This document shows positions 11,479 to 21,203 of a stretch of 64,000 nucleotides of DNA, one piece after another; positions within the stretch are counted from its first letter, which is position 1; each line of letters starts with the position of its first letter. This stretch comes from Kumtagia ephedrae (lineage in GTDB: Bacteria; Pseudomonadota; Alphaproteobacteria; Rhizobiales; Rhizobiaceae). Made by a program: the position numbers and the translations under genes. The notes beneath the pieces are model-generated. The model did no database searches, was not told where the DNA came from, and worked only from the letters and a program-made list of their open reading frames with translations. The stretch spans positions 1 through 64,000 of the forward strand of contig NZ_PXYK01000006.1 of NCBI RefSeq assembly GCF_003012745.1, read 5' to 3'.

Positions 11479-13692
11479 TCATTCGCCCGCGAATTCGAGC
11501 ATGATCGTCGCCAGCGGCGGCAACAGCATCGTCGCCGCCGGTCCCCCCTCTTCCTGTCGAGCAAGGACGGCGCCGCCATTGCCCCTGCCCGAGCCGCCAT
11601 AGTCGGCGGCGTCCGTGTTGATGATCTCGCGCCAGGTGCCGGCCTTCGGCATCGGCACGCGGTAGTTCTCGCGCTGCACAGGCGTGAAGTTGCAGACAAC
11701 CACGACCGGCTCGTGGCCCGGCGCCGAGCGCTCCCAGGCGAAGACCGAGTTCGCGCGGTCGTCGACGATCAGCCAGCGAAAACCCTCCGGCTCGCAGTCG
11801 CGCAAATGCAAGACCGGCCTTGAGCGGTAGAGCCGGTTGAGGTCGCGCACCGTGGCGCGCACGCCGCGGTGTGGGGCGTGGTCGAGCAGGAACCAGTCGA
11901 GCGCCCTCTCCTCGCTCCATTCGCCGCGCTGCGCGAATTCCTGGCCCATGAACAGCAGCTTCTTGCCGGGATAACCCCACATGAACGCGTAGTAGGCGCG
12001 CAGCGTTGCGAATTTCTGCCAGTCGTCGCCGGCCATTTTCGACAGCAGCGTGCCTTTTCCATGAACGACCTCGTCATGAGAGAGCGGCAGCACGAAATTC
12101 TCGCTGAAGGCGTAGACCAGGCCGAAGGTGATCTGGTCGTGATGGTGCTTCCTGTGGATCGCCTCCTTGGAGAAATACTCCAGCGTGTCGTGCATGAAGC
12201 CCATGTTCCACTTGAAGCCGAAGCCGAGCCCGCCCTCATGGACCGGCTGCGACACCTTCGGCCAGGAGGTCGATTCCTCGGCGATGGTGACGACGCCGGG
12301 ATGGTTGCCGTAGACGGCTGTGTTCATGGCCTGGAGGAATTTTACCGCCTCCAGGTTTTCCCGCCCGCCCTTCTCGTTGGGAATCCATTCGCCCTGCTTG
12401 CGCGAATAGTCGAGGTAGAGCATCGATGCCACCGCATCGACGCGCAGCCCGTCGAGATGGAATTTTTCCGCCCAGTAGAGGGCGTTGTTGACGAGGAAGG
12501 AGACGACCTCGCGGCGGCCGAAATTGTAGATCGCCGTGTTCCAGTCGGGGTGAAACCCCTTGCGCGGGTCGGCGTGCTCGTAGAGCGCGGTGCCGTCGAA
12601 CCAGGCGAGCCCGTGCGCGTCGACCGGAAAATGCGCCGGCACCCAGTCGAGGATGACGCCGATGCCGGCCCGGTGGGCGCCATCGACGAAGCGCGCGAAC
12701 CCCTCCTGGTCGCCGAAGCGCGAAGTCGGCGCGTAGAGGCCGGTGGTTTGGTAGCCCCAGGACGGGTCGTAGGGATGCTCGGTGATTGGCAGAAATTCGA
12801 TATGGGTGAAGCCGGTGTCGGCGGCATAGGGAATCAGCCGCTCCGCCAGTTCGTCCCAGGACAGGAAGGCGCCGTCGTCGCGGCGCTGCCACGAGCCGGC
12901 ATGCACCTCGTAGATCGACATCGGCTGACGCCGCGCATCGGCGGCGCGCCAGAAGGAGCGGTGCGCCTCGTCGCCCCATCGGTGCGCCAGCGGCGCGGTG
13001 GTGACGGAGGCGGTCGCCGGACGCAGCTCGGAATGGAAAGCGAAGGGATCGGCCTTCAGCGGCAGCCGCTCGCCCTTCGGGCCGATGATCTCGTATTTGT
13101 AGGCGCGCCAGGCGCCGATGTCCGGCAGGAAAATCTCCCAGATGCCGGTGTCCTGGCGGAACCGCATGGGATGGCGGCGCCCGTCCCAGTCGTTGAAGTC
13201 GCCGACCACCGAGACCCGCCGGGCGTTCGGCGCCCAGACGGCGAAATGCACGCCCGGCGCGCCCTCATGGTCGATCAGATGCGCGCCGAGCTTGTCGAAC
13301 AGCCTGAGATGCGTGCCCTCGGCGATGTAGTAGTCGTCCATGGGCCCGAGCACGGGCCCGAAGGAGAAAGGATCGGCCAGCCACCAGTCGCCGCCGGCGT
13401 TGCGGGCGTGATACCGGAGCGGCTGACGCTTGCGGAGCGACAGCTTGCCCTCGAAGAAGCCGTCGTCGTGGCGGCGCGACAGTTCGCCGGCCTTTTTTCC
13501 CGCGAGCGTGTAGGCGGTGACGGCTTCGGCATGCGGGATGAAGCAGCGCGCCACGAGACCCGCTCCGCATTGCTGCACGCCGAGGACGGCGAAGGCGTCG
13601 CCATGCGTGCCGGCAACGATCGCCGCCACGTCCCCCTGGTCGGCCGCGACCGACGGTGTCGGGGACGTGGCGAGCCGGCGCGCCTGCTTCAT
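11479..13692 (-). CDS. glgB: 1,4-alpha-glucan branching enzyme GlgB
   Basis: GH13 transglycosylase introducing alpha-1,6 branches into glycogen. The 737-residue product has an N-terminal CBM48-like domain ([24 protein letters not shown]) and the catalytic barrel with [15 protein letters not shown] (nucleophile Asp), IAEEST (acid/base Glu) and [10 protein letters not shown]. The long N-terminal extension is the two-N-domain type common in proteobacteria. GGGAGGAAG precedes the ATG. glgP lies 59 nt upstream and glgC 13 nt downstream. Confidence 0.96.
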   Translation of the reverse strand: MKQARRLATSPTPSVAADQGDVAAIVAGTHGDAFAVLGVQQCGAGLVARCFIPHAEAVTAYTLAGKKAGELSRRHDDGFFEGKLSLRKRQPLRYHARNAGGDWWLADPFSFGPVLGPMDDYYIAEGTHLRLFDKLGAHLIDHEGAPGVHFAVWAPNARRVSVVGDFNDWDGRRHPMRFRQDTGIWEIFLPDIGAWRAYKYEIIGPKGERLPLKADPFAFHSELRPATASVTTAPLAHRWGDEAHRSFWRAADARRQPMSIYEVHAGSWQRRDDGAFLSWDELAERLIPYAADTGFTHIEFLPITEHPYDPSWGYQTTGLYAPTSRFGDQEGFARFVDGAHRAGIGVILDWVPAHFPVDAHGLAWFDGTALYEHADPRKGFHPDWNTAIYNFGRREVVSFLVNNALYWAEKFHLDGLRVDAVASMLYLDYSRKQGEWIPNEKGGRENLEAVKFLQAMNTAVYGNHPGVVTIAEESTSWPKVSQPVHEGGLGFGFKWNMGFMHDTLEYFSKEAIHRKHHHDQITFGLVYAFSENFVLPLSHDEVVHGKGTLLSKMAGDDWQKFATLRAYYAFMWGYPGKKLLFMGQEFAQRGEWSEERALDWFLLDHAPHRGVRATVRDLNRLYRSRPVLHLRDCEPEGFRWLIVDDRANSVFAWERSAPGHEPVVVVCNFTPVQRENYRVPMPKAGTWREIINTDAADYGGSGRGNGGAVLARQEEGGPAATMLLPPLATIMLEFAGE

Positions 13693-13751
13693 CGTGCGAT
13701 CTTCCTCCCTTGGGCAGAGGCTGCTCTGGCGGCAGCTTTCCCGAAATCACG

Positions 13752-16199
13752 TCACAGGGGAACCCCCCAGATTTCTTCGGCATACTGGCGGATGGTGCGG
13801 TCCGACGAGAACCAGCCGACCCGCGCCACGTTGCGGATCGCCCTGGCGTACCAGTCCGGGCTGTCTTGCCAGACGGCGTCGACCTGCCGCTGCGCGTCGG
13901 CATAGGCATCGAAGTCCGCCGCCACCATGAACCAGTCGCTCTGGTAGATGCCGTCGATCAGCCCGCGGTAGCGGCCGGGCTCCTCGGGCGAGAAGACGCC
14001 GGAGGAAATCGCCGACAGCGCCTGCGCCAGCTCCGGCGATTTCTCGATCACCTCGCGCGGCTGATAGCCGTCGGCGCGGCGGCTCGCCACCTCGTCGGCC
14101 TTGAGGCCGAAGATGAAGATGTTGTCGTCGCCGACGCACTCCTTGATCTCGACATTGGCGCCGTCGAGCGTGCCGATGGTGAGTGCGCCGTTCAGCGCGA
14201 ATTTCATGTTGCCGGTGCCGGAGGCCTCCATGCCGGCGGTGGAGATCTGCTCGGACAGGTCGGCCGCCGGCATCATGATCTCGGCCAGGCTGACATTGTA
14301 GTTCGGCATGAACACGACCTTGAGCAGGCCGCGCACCGCCGGGTCGCGGTTGATCACACGCGCCACGTCGTTGGCTAGCTTTATGATCAGCTTGGCGTTG
14401 TGATAGCTCGGCGCCGCCTTGCCGCCGAAGAATTTCACGCGGGGCGCCCAGTCGCGCTCGGGATGCGAGCGGATCTGGTCGTAGAGCGCCACGGCCTCGA
14501 CGATATTGAGCAATTGCCGCTTGTATTCGTGGATGCGCTTGATCTGGATGTCGAACAGCGCCGAGGGATCGACGCGGATGCCTAGCCGCTCGGCGGTGAC
14601 GGCCGCCAGCCGCTCCTTATTGGCCCGCTTCACCGCCGCGAATTTCTCGCGGAAGGCGGCGTCCCCGGCAAAATCGTCCAGCTCCTTCAGCGCCTCGACA
14701 TTGTCGAGGAATGTGTCGCCGATGGTCTCGCGGATCAGCGACGTCAGGCCCTGGTTGCTCTGGAACAGCCAGCGCCGCGGCGTGATGCCGTTGGTCTTGT
14801 TGTTGATGCGGTCGGGATAGAGCCTATGGAGGTCGGCGAACACCGTCTCCTTCATCAGCTCCGTGTGCAGCGCCGACACACCGTTGATCGAGTGCGAGCC
14901 GACGAAAGCGAGATTGCCCATGCGCACGCGCCGGTCACCATCCTCCTGGATCAGCGAGATGCGGCGGATCTGGTCTTCGCCGAAGCGGCCGACGGCGCGG
15001 GCCTCCAGGAGCACTTCCGCGTTGATGGCGTAGATGATCTGCATGTGGCGCGGCAGCAGCCGCTCGAACAGCCGCACCGGCCAGCTTTCCAGCGCCTCCG
15101 GCAGCAGCGTGTGGTTGGTGTAGGCGAAGGTTCCTCTGGTGATCTTCCACGCCTTGTCGAAGTCGAGGCCGTGGATGTCCATCAACAGCCGCATCAGCTC
15201 GGCCACCGCGATCGCCGGATGCGTGTCGTTCAAATGGACGGCAGCCTTCTCGGGCAGCAGCGACAGGTCGCCATAGGCGCTGACGTGGCGCTGCAAAATG
15301 TCCTGCAGCGAGGCGGCGGAGAAAAAATACTCCTGGCGCAGCCGCAGCTCCTGCCCGGCCTCGCTGGAATCGGCGGGATAGAGCACGCGCGACAGCGCGT
15401 CCGCCTTGTTGCTCTCGGCAAGCGCGCCGATATGGTCGCCGGCGTTGAAGCGGCTGAGCAGGATCGGATCGACCGGAAAGCCCGACCACAGGCGCAGCGT
15501 GTTCACCCGGTTGCCGCGCCAGCCGACCACGGGCGTGTCGTAGGCCACCGCCAGCACCCGCTCCTGCGGCTTCCAGACGTGCCGCTCCAGCCGGCCCGAC
15601 TTGTCGGTGATCGATTCCACCGCGCCGCCGAAGCCGATCTCGAAGGCGCGCTCGCGCCGCTCGAACTCCCACGGATTGCCGTGGTCGAGCCAGGTCTCCG
15701 GCAGCTCGACCTGCCAGCCGTCATGAATCTCCTGGCGGAACATGCCGTTGACGTAGCGGATGCCGTAGCCGTGGCCGGGCACGCCGACGGTCGCCATACT
15801 CTCCATGAAGCAGGCGGCGAGGCGCCCGAGGCCGCCATTGCCGAGGGCTGCGTCCGGCTCCAGCGTGGCGATCAGGTCGATGTCGACGCCGAGGCTAGCG
15901 AGTGCCGTGCGCATGTCGTCCATCAGGCCGATGTTGGAGAAGGCGTCGCGCATCAGCCGGCCGATCAGGAATTCGAGCGACAGGTAGTAGACGCGCTTCT
16001 TGCCGTGCTCGTAGGTCTCTTTCGTGGATTCGATCCACTGGTCGATGATGCGGTCGCGCACCGCCTTGATCGCTGCCGTCAGCCAGTCATGGGGCGTGGC
16101 CACGGACGGGTCCTTGCCGACGCGGTAGCGCAGCACGTTCAAAATGTCGGCTGCCAGGGATTTCGGGTCGGACTGCAAGGTCGGGAGTTCCGGTGCCAT
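13752..16199 (-). CDS. glgP: Glycogen phosphorylase GlgP
   Basis: PLP-dependent GT35 enzyme releasing glucose 1-phosphate from glycogen chain ends. From the ATG at 16199 it has 815 residues, with NGGLGRLAACFMESMAT, NDTHPAIAVAELMR, KTNGITPRRWL and the PLP lysine at about 666 in the GTGNMKFALNG motif. A TTG nine bases further upstream would add three residues; the ATG is preferred but neither start has a strong ribosome site. It is first in the glg operon. A 15-bp element shared with ppdK lies about 100 nt upstream. Confidence 0.95.
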   Translation of the reverse strand: MAPELPTLQSDPKSLAADILNVLRYRVGKDPSVATPHDWLTAAIKAVRDRIIDQWIESTKETYEHGKKRVYYLSLEFLIGRLMRDAFSNIGLMDDMRTALASLGVDIDLIATLEPDAALGNGGLGRLAACFMESMATVGVPGHGYGIRYVNGMFRQEIHDGWQVELPETWLDHGNPWEFERRERAFEIGFGGAVESITDKSGRLERHVWKPQERVLAVAYDTPVVGWRGNRVNTLRLWSGFPVDPILLSRFNAGDHIGALAESNKADALSRVLYPADSSEAGQELRLRQEYFFSAASLQDILQRHVSAYGDLSLLPEKAAVHLNDTHPAIAVAELMRLLMDIHGLDFDKAWKITRGTFAYTNHTLLPEALESWPVRLFERLLPRHMQIIYAINAEVLLEARAVGRFGEDQIRRISLIQEDGDRRVRMGNLAFVGSHSINGVSALHTELMKETVFADLHRLYPDRINNKTNGITPRRWLFQSNQGLTSLIRETIGDTFLDNVEALKELDDFAGDAAFREKFAAVKRANKERLAAVTAERLGIRVDPSALFDIQIKRIHEYKRQLLNIVEAVALYDQIRSHPERDWAPRVKFFGGKAAPSYHNAKLIIKLANDVARVINRDPAVRGLLKVVFMPNYNVSLAEIMMPAADLSEQISTAGMEASGTGNMKFALNGALTIGTLDGANVEIKECVGDDNIFIFGLKADEVASRRADGYQPREVIEKSPELAQALSAISSGVFSPEEPGRYRGLIDGIYQSDWFMVAADFDAYADAQRQVDAVWQDSPDWYARAIRNVARVGWFSSDRTIRQYAEEIWGVPL

Positions 16200-16297
16200 C
16201 ACGCTCAACTGAATGCCCCACGGCTTGGCGCCCGCTCGTCGCCGAGCGCCAGTGATCGGCTACCTCCCGCTTCTATGCTATCCAAAACCACGGGAAG

Positions 16298-16312
16298 TAC
16301 AATCGATTAGAA
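16298..16312 (-). promoter_or_regulatory. Candidate regulatory element upstream of glgP (shared with ppdK)
   Basis: On the minus strand this reads TTCTAATCGATTGTA, with a palindromic core AATCGATT. The same 15 bases, in the same orientation, precede ppdK at 38712-38726. Its end overlaps a candidate -35 (TTGTAC), which is followed 16 nt later by TAGCAT. The core resembles LacI-family operators, so binding of a global carbon-flux regulator is plausible but unproven. Confidence 0.5.
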
Positions 16313-16491
16313 CAAGCGATGTTTTTGCTTTCGCAACAACATCGCGCAGGGCGTTTTACCGCTACTTCGCACAGCGAGTATGACGCGCCGGCCTGCAAGG
16401 CTTTTGTTTCGAAGCCCGGCCTCTCCCGCCGCTACCTGCTCCAGCACCCCTCACAGGCCGGTGAAGAGCTCCGAGGTCCATGCCGGCTGTC

Positions 16492-17274
16492 TCACGCCGC
16501 CAGCGCCGGCTCGGGTGGCGCCTTGGCGCCGGTCATGAAGGCTACGGCGTCGGACATGGTGTATTCCTTCGGATCGATCACCACCAGCCGGCGGCCGAGC
16601 CGGTGGATGTGGATGCGGTCGGCCACCTCGAACACATGCGGCATGTTGTGCGAGATCAGCACGATCGGCAGGCCGCGGCGCTTCACGTCGAGGATGAGTT
16701 CGAGCACGCGGCGCGATTCCTTGACGCCCAGCGCCGCCGTCGGCTCGTCCATGATCACCACCTTGGAGCCGAAGGCGGCGGCGCGCGCCACCGCCACGCC
16801 TTGGCGCTGGCCGCCCGACAGCGTCTCCACCGCCTGGCCGATGTTCTGGATGGTCATCAGGCCGAGCTCCGAAAGCTTGTCGCGGGCGTGTTTCTCCATC
16901 GCCCGACGATCGAGCATGCGGAACCAGCTGCCGAGCACGCCGGGCTTGCGGATCTCGCGCCCCAGGAACATGTTATCGGCTATCGACAACGCCGGCGACA
17001 GCGCGAGGTTCTGGTAGACGGTCTCTATGCCGGCTTCCCGCGCCCGCATCGGCGACGAAAAGTGCACCGGCTTGCCCTCGAGGGTGATCTCCCCTTCGTC
17101 CGGCAGGATCGCACCGGAGATGGCCTTGATCATCGACGATTTGCCGGCGCCGTTGTCGCCGATGACGGCAAGGATCTCGCCTGGATACAGGTCGAAATCG
17201 GCATGATCGAGCGCGGTGACGCGACCATAGCGCTTGACTAGGCCGCGACACGTCAGAATCGGTTCCCGCACCAT
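16492..17274 (-). CDS. frcA: Sugar ABC transporter ATP-binding protein, FrcA-like
   Basis: ATPase that powers the fructose/ribose-type importer. The 260-residue single-domain protein has Walker A GDNGAGKSS, Q-loop NLALSP, signature LSGGQRQG, Walker B VVIMDEPTAALG and a switch His in LISHNMPHV. Most CUT2 importers have a double-length ATPase; a short single-domain subunit is typical of the rhizobial Frc system. The stop of the permease and this ATG share a base (TGATG), so the two are coupled. The start was set at 17274 because upstream sequence belongs to the permease. Confidence 0.9.
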   Translation of the reverse strand: MVREPILTCRGLVKRYGRVTALDHADFDLYPGEILAVIGDNGAGKSSMIKAISGAILPDEGEITLEGKPVHFSSPMRAREAGIETVYQNLALSPALSIADNMFLGREIRKPGVLGSWFRMLDRRAMEKHARDKLSELGLMTIQNIGQAVETLSGGQRQGVAVARAAAFGSKVVIMDEPTAALGVKESRRVLELILDVKRRGLPIVLISHNMPHVFEVADRIHIHRLGRRLVVIDPKEYTMSDAVAFMTGAKAPPEPALAA

Positions 17275-18332
17275 CAGCCTGCAACCCTTCTGATCCATTG
17301 ATCGACAGCGACCGCCATGATGATCAGCACGCCGATCATCATGTAGGTGTATTGAGGATCGGTGCCGATCATGCGCAGGCCCAGCGAGAACAGCCCGACG
17401 ATCAAGGCACCGAAAATCATGCCCAGGATCGAGCCACGTCCGCCAAACAGCGAAATGCCCCCGATCACCACCGCAGTCACCGACTCTATGTTGGCGAACG
17501 CGCCGGAGGTCGGCGAAATGGCGCCGACGCGACCGATCAGCACCCAGCCGCCGAAGGCGCAAATGATTCCGGCGAGCGTGTAGACGGAAAGCAAAATGCG
17601 GCTGGTACGTACGCCCGCGAGCTCCGCCGCGTCCGGATCGTCGCCCACGGCATACACGTGACGGCCCCAGGCGGTGTGGTTGAGCACGTACCACAAGATC
17701 AGGACCAGCAGTACCATGGCGAGGACGCCGTAGGTCAGCACCGCGCCGCCGAAACGGATGTCGTTGGCGAAAAACTTCAGGATCGGGGCATGCGCATCGA
17801 TGTCCTGGGAGCGGATGGTCTCGTTGGCCGAATAGATGAAATTGATGGCCAGAATGATCTGCCAGGTGCCCAGGGTAACGATAAACGGCGGCAGCCTCAT
17901 CCTTGAGACGAGCGCGCCGTTCACCCAGCCGCACAAGGCGCCGACCCCGATGCCGCAAAGGATCGAAATGGCGGGCGGCAGACCATAGCGGAACGTGAAC
18001 TGCCCCATCACGACGGACGTCAGGACGAGGATCGCGCCCACAGAAAGATCGATGCCCGCCGTGAGTATGACCAATGTCTGCGCGGCCCCGATGATGCCGG
18101 TGATGGCCACCTGCTGCAGGATAAGCGTCAGCGTGAAGGGCGAGAACAGCTTGCTGCCAAGCAACAAGCCGAAGATCAGCAACGAGACGACCAGAACAAT
18201 CAGCGGAACCGCGGCTGGATTGGCGTGCAGGAAGTTCTGGATGCGGCGCAGGCCGGTATCATGAACGTCGAATGAGGCGACCGTCTTATCACCCCCGTCG
18301 AGAGTGGTCTCGAATTCCTGTACTTGAGCCAT
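17274..18332 (-). CDS. frcC: Sugar ABC transporter permease, FrcC-like
   Basis: Inner-membrane permease of the CUT2 (RbsC/FrcC) type. The 352-residue product has a cytoplasmic N-terminus of about 50 residues and eight or more hydrophobic segments, with the family motifs GIDLSVGAILVLTSVV and LAGVRTSRILLSVYTLAG. Start 18332 has GGGGAGAAG just upstream. It is separated from frcB by 323 bp of hairpin-rich sequence, so its message is probably less abundant than that of the binding protein. Fructose specificity is inferred from the whole locus. Confidence 0.9.
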   Translation of the reverse strand: MAQVQEFETTLDGGDKTVASFDVHDTGLRRIQNFLHANPAAVPLIVLVVSLLIFGLLLGSKLFSPFTLTLILQQVAITGIIGAAQTLVILTAGIDLSVGAILVLTSVVMGQFTFRYGLPPAISILCGIGVGALCGWVNGALVSRMRLPPFIVTLGTWQIILAINFIYSANETIRSQDIDAHAPILKFFANDIRFGGAVLTYGVLAMVLLVLILWYVLNHTAWGRHVYAVGDDPDAAELAGVRTSRILLSVYTLAGIICAFGGWVLIGRVGAISPTSGAFANIESVTAVVIGGISLFGGRGSILGMIFGALIVGLFSLGLRMIGTDPQYTYMMIGVLIIMAVAVDQWIRRVAG

Positions 18333-18443
18333 GTCTTCTCCCCATGGCGCGCGAATCAATCGCGCGGACCAAGACTGCCGCGTCTGCAATTCTTGACAGG
18401 CTGTTGCCCAGTTACGGCGGCTGCCTCATCGTCCGTTGAAACA

Positions 18444-18466
18444 GACGGGGGATCAAGTCCCCCGTC
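18444..18466. promoter_or_regulatory. Hairpin in the frcB-frcC gap
   Basis: GACGGGGGA-TCAAG-TCCCCCGTC forms a perfect 9-bp GC-rich stem with a 5-nt loop. There is no U-tract on either strand. In the frc transcript it would lie just after frcB and could act as a partial terminator or 3' stabiliser that raises the level of the binding protein. Confidence 0.6.
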
Positions 18467-18520
18467 GACCATATGGCCGGCGATGGCTATGAGCGTTCGA
18501 TCCTCGAAACTCCCGCGAAT

Positions 18521-18547
18521 TCCGGATTTGCTACGGGCAAATCCGGA
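18521..18547. promoter_or_regulatory. Second hairpin in the frcB-frcC gap
   Basis: TCCGGATTTG and CAAATCCGGA are perfect 10-bp arms around a 7-nt loop. Together with the hairpin at 18444-18466 it accounts for much of the 323-bp gap; the rest shows no reading frame of note. Confidence 0.55.
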
Positions 18548-18655
18548 TATCACCGTTCGAAGCCCGTCGCTTCCGCCATCGCTACGACTTCGGGCGTTCG
18601 ACGCTTGAAAAGCCCATTTCGTGACTTCTTACCGGCGCTGAAGCGCCCGCGCCTC

Positions 18656-19690
18656 TCATCCCCAGCACTTTTCCAGACCCGTCTTGGTGTCGATCGAATC
18701 GACGCCCGCGGCCGGCTTATCGGTGATGAGCGTGACGCCGGTGTCGAAGAAGTCCTTGCCGTCGGTCGCCTTCGGCTTGTCGCCGCTGTCAGCAAATTTC
18801 TTGATCGCCTCGATACCCATCGAGGCCATCAGCAGAGGATACTGCTGCGAGGTCGCGCCGATAATGCCTTCCGCGACGTTCTTGACGCCCGGGCACCCTC
18901 CGTCGACCGAAACGATCAGCACGTCGTTCTCCTTGCCGACGGACTTCAGCGCCTGATAGGCGCCTGCAGCGGCGGGCTCGTTGATCGTGTGGATCACGTT
19001 GATGTTCGGGTTCTGCTGCAGCAGGTTCTCCATGGCGCGCAGGCCGCCCTGCTCGTTGCCGTCAGTGAAGTCGTGGCCCGCGATGCGCGCATCGTCCTCG
19101 TCGCCGATCCTGTTGGGGTCCTTGACGTCGATGCCGAAGCCTTCCTGGAAGCCCTGGTCGCGCAGCACGTCGACCGTCGGGTAGGACGGGTTGATGTTCA
19201 GGAAGCCGATAACGGCATCCTTGGCCTTGTCGCCCATCGTCGCCGCGGCCCATTTGCCGATCAGGCGTCCGGCTTCGCGGTTGTCCGTGGCGAAAGTCAT
19301 GTCGGCTTCGGTGATGGGTTCGAGCGGCGTGTCGAGAGCGATCACAAGGACGCCGGCCGCGCGCGCCTTCTGCACCGAAGGCACGATCGCCTTGGTGTCG
19401 GATGGTGTCAGCAGGATGCCCTTGGCGCCGTCGGCGATGCACGTCTCGATCGCGGCGACCTGGCTTTCATTGTCGCCGTCGATCTTGCCGGCATAGGACT
19501 TCAGCTCGACGCCGAGTTCCTGCGCCTTTGCGGTTGCGCCTTCCTTCATCTTCACGAAGAATGGGTTGCTGTCCGTCTTGGTTATCAGGCATGCGGCGAT
19601 GCCGGCGGCGGAAGCCGACGACGCGAATGCCATCAGGCCGACGGCCGCGGCGGCGAATACGGATGTCTTCAGATAAGCGGTTCTCTTCAC
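18656..19690 (-). CDS. frcB: Fructose-type ABC transporter substrate-binding protein, FrcB-like
   Basis: Periplasmic sugar-binding protein of the RbsB/FrcB (Peripla_BP_4) family. From the GTG at 19690, which has GGGAGGAC about 6 nt upstream, it has 344 residues. A signal peptide ([27 protein letters not shown]) is followed by the mature start [20 protein letters not shown], and [22 protein letters not shown] is a typical ligand-binding hinge region. It is first in the operon and is read from the palindromic region shared with frcR. The partners (short ATPase, ROK regulator, PfkB kinase) match the Sinorhizobium frc arrangement, which supports fructose as ligand. Confidence 0.9.
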   Translation of the reverse strand: MKRTAYLKTSVFAAAAVGLMAFASSASAAGIAACLITKTDSNPFFVKMKEGATAKAQELGVELKSYAGKIDGDNESQVAAIETCIADGAKGILLTPSDTKAIVPSVQKARAAGVLVIALDTPLEPITEADMTFATDNREAGRLIGKWAAATMGDKAKDAVIGFLNINPSYPTVDVLRDQGFQEGFGIDVKDPNRIGDEDDARIAGHDFTDGNEQGGLRAMENLLQQNPNINVIHTINEPAAAGAYQALKSVGKENDVLIVSVDGGCPGVKNVAEGIIGATSQQYPLLMASMGIEAIKKFADSGDKPKATDGKDFFDTGVTLITDKPAAGVDSIDTKTGLEKCWG

Positions 19691-19794
19691 GATAGTCCTC
19701 CCAGTGGAAAAACACCACGCGCCCAGGCCGGACGCAGCGGCGAGATCGGGCGCCTCCTGCCCCGCTCGCGGCATCAGGAAATCAGGAAGCCGCA

Positions 19795-19838
19795 CACCTG
19801 TCAATAATTAAATCACTCTGATTTATTATTGACAGGTG
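19795..19838. promoter_or_regulatory. Divergent frcB/frcR control region: 44-bp palindrome
   Basis: CACCTGTCAATAAT on the left and ATTATTGACAGGTG on the right form near-perfect arms around a short AT-rich centre with further symmetry (TAAATCA/TGATTTA). Each arm contains a consensus -35 hexamer TTGACA pointing outwards: 19829-19834 on the plus strand towards frcR and 19804-19799 on the minus strand towards frcB. ROK repressors bind AT-rich palindromes, so the centre is the natural FrcR operator. The matching -10 boxes are weak by eye. Confidence 0.65.
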
Positions 19839-19892
19839 CTGTTTCGCGCGCCAATCTGCCAGGCAAAACATGCAGCCTGAGGGAGGAGACGG

Positions 19893-21119
19893 GTGGAGAC
19901 CGGCGGCACCAGGCTGGGCTTCCAGGAAGCCGGCGCAAGCCGCTTCCAGTTGGGCACCAACCAAAGCGGGATGCGGGCGCACAACGAGCGCCTAGTGCTG
20001 TCGCTGGTGCGCCAGCACGGCAGCCTCGCCAAGTCCGACATCGCCCGCATGACCATGCTGTCGGCGCAGACCGTGTCGGTCATCATGCGCGAGCTGGAGC
20101 AGGACGGGCTGCTGGTGAAGGAGGAGCCGATCCGCGGCAAGATCGGCCAGCCGTCGATCCCGATGTCGCTCAATCCGGAAGGCGCCTTCTTCCTCGGCCT
20201 CAAGATCGGGCGGCGGAGCGCCGAGCTGGTGCTGATCGACTTCGTCGGCACGGTGCGCGGCATGCTGCACAGCTCCTATCTCTATCCCGCACCGAAGGAG
20301 ACTGTGGCCTTCGTGCGCAACGGCATCGCCTCGCTGCGCCAAACCCTGTCCGCCGAGCAGGATCGGCGGATCGCCGGGCTCGGTATCGCCATGCCGTTCG
20401 AGCTGTGGAACTGGGCCGACACGGTCGGCGCGCCGCGCGGGGCCATGGACCAATGGCGCAGCCTCGACATCCGCGCCGAGATCCAGACCGATTTCGCCTT
20501 CCCCATCTATCTGCAGAACGATGCGACCTCGGCCTGCGGCGCCGAGCTGGTGTTCGGACGCAGCGGCAATCTGCGCGACTTCGTCTATTTCTACATCGGC
20601 GCCTTCGCCGGCGGCGGCGTGGTGCTCGACGGCAAGCTCTATCGCGGCCCCACCGGCAATGCCGGCGCGCTCGGCTCGATGCCGGTGATCGGCCCGGACG
20701 GCCGGCCGGCGCAGCTGATCGACGTCGCCTCGATCGCCATCCTGGAAAAGGCGCTGAAGGCCGGCGGCCGCGACGCCTCGCATCTGTGGACCTCGCCCGA
20801 GGACTGGGGCGAGGTCGGTCCCGAACTCGACGCCTGGATCGACGGGTCGGGCACGGCGCTCGCCTATGCCATCGCATCGGCTTCGGCGGTGATCGACTTC
20901 GAGGCGGCGGTTATCGACGGCTGGATGCCGGCCTCCGTCAGGGCGAGGCTGGTGGAGGCGGTCGCCGTCGCGCTGGTGAAGATCGACGTCGAGGGCCTCG
21001 ACATTCCGAGGGTGCGTGAAGGCACCGTCGGCATCCACGCACGCGCGCTCGGCGGCGCCAGCCTGCCGCTGTCGGAACGTTTTCTGCTCGGCGGAGCCGC
21101 GTCGTCGCGCGAGACATGA
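19893..21119 (+). CDS. frcR: ROK family transcriptional regulator, FrcR-like
   Basis: Probable sugar-responsive repressor of the frc genes. The 408-residue product has an N-terminal winged HTH (residues about 28-85: HNERLVLSLVRQHGSLAKSD, then SAQTVSVIMRELEQDGLL) and a C-terminal ROK sugar-kinase-like domain with GLGIAMPFELWNW and the QNDATSACGAE and FVYFYIGAFAGGGVVLDG blocks. The usual ROK zinc-binding cysteine cluster is not obvious. A GTG start at 19893 with GGAGGAG just upstream was chosen. It is transcribed divergently from frcB and followed by the kinase gene. Confidence 0.88.
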   Translation: METGGTRLGFQEAGASRFQLGTNQSGMRAHNERLVLSLVRQHGSLAKSDIARMTMLSAQTVSVIMRELEQDGLLVKEEPIRGKIGQPSIPMSLNPEGAFFLGLKIGRRSAELVLIDFVGTVRGMLHSSYLYPAPKETVAFVRNGIASLRQTLSAEQDRRIAGLGIAMPFELWNWADTVGAPRGAMDQWRSLDIRAEIQTDFAFPIYLQNDATSACGAELVFGRSGNLRDFVYFYIGAFAGGGVVLDGKLYRGPTGNAGALGSMPVIGPDGRPAQLIDVASIAILEKALKAGGRDASHLWTSPEDWGEVGPELDAWIDGSGTALAYAIASASAVIDFEAAVIDGWMPASVRARLVEAVAVALVKIDVEGLDIPRVREGTVGIHARALGGASLPLSERFLLGGAASSRET

Positions 21120-21203
21120 GCGCGACGTCCCGATTGCCGCGCGAGGACCGCGCTTGTATGGCGGCACCCGCATGTTCATCCACTGCCCTGGGGGAATCCC
21201 GAT

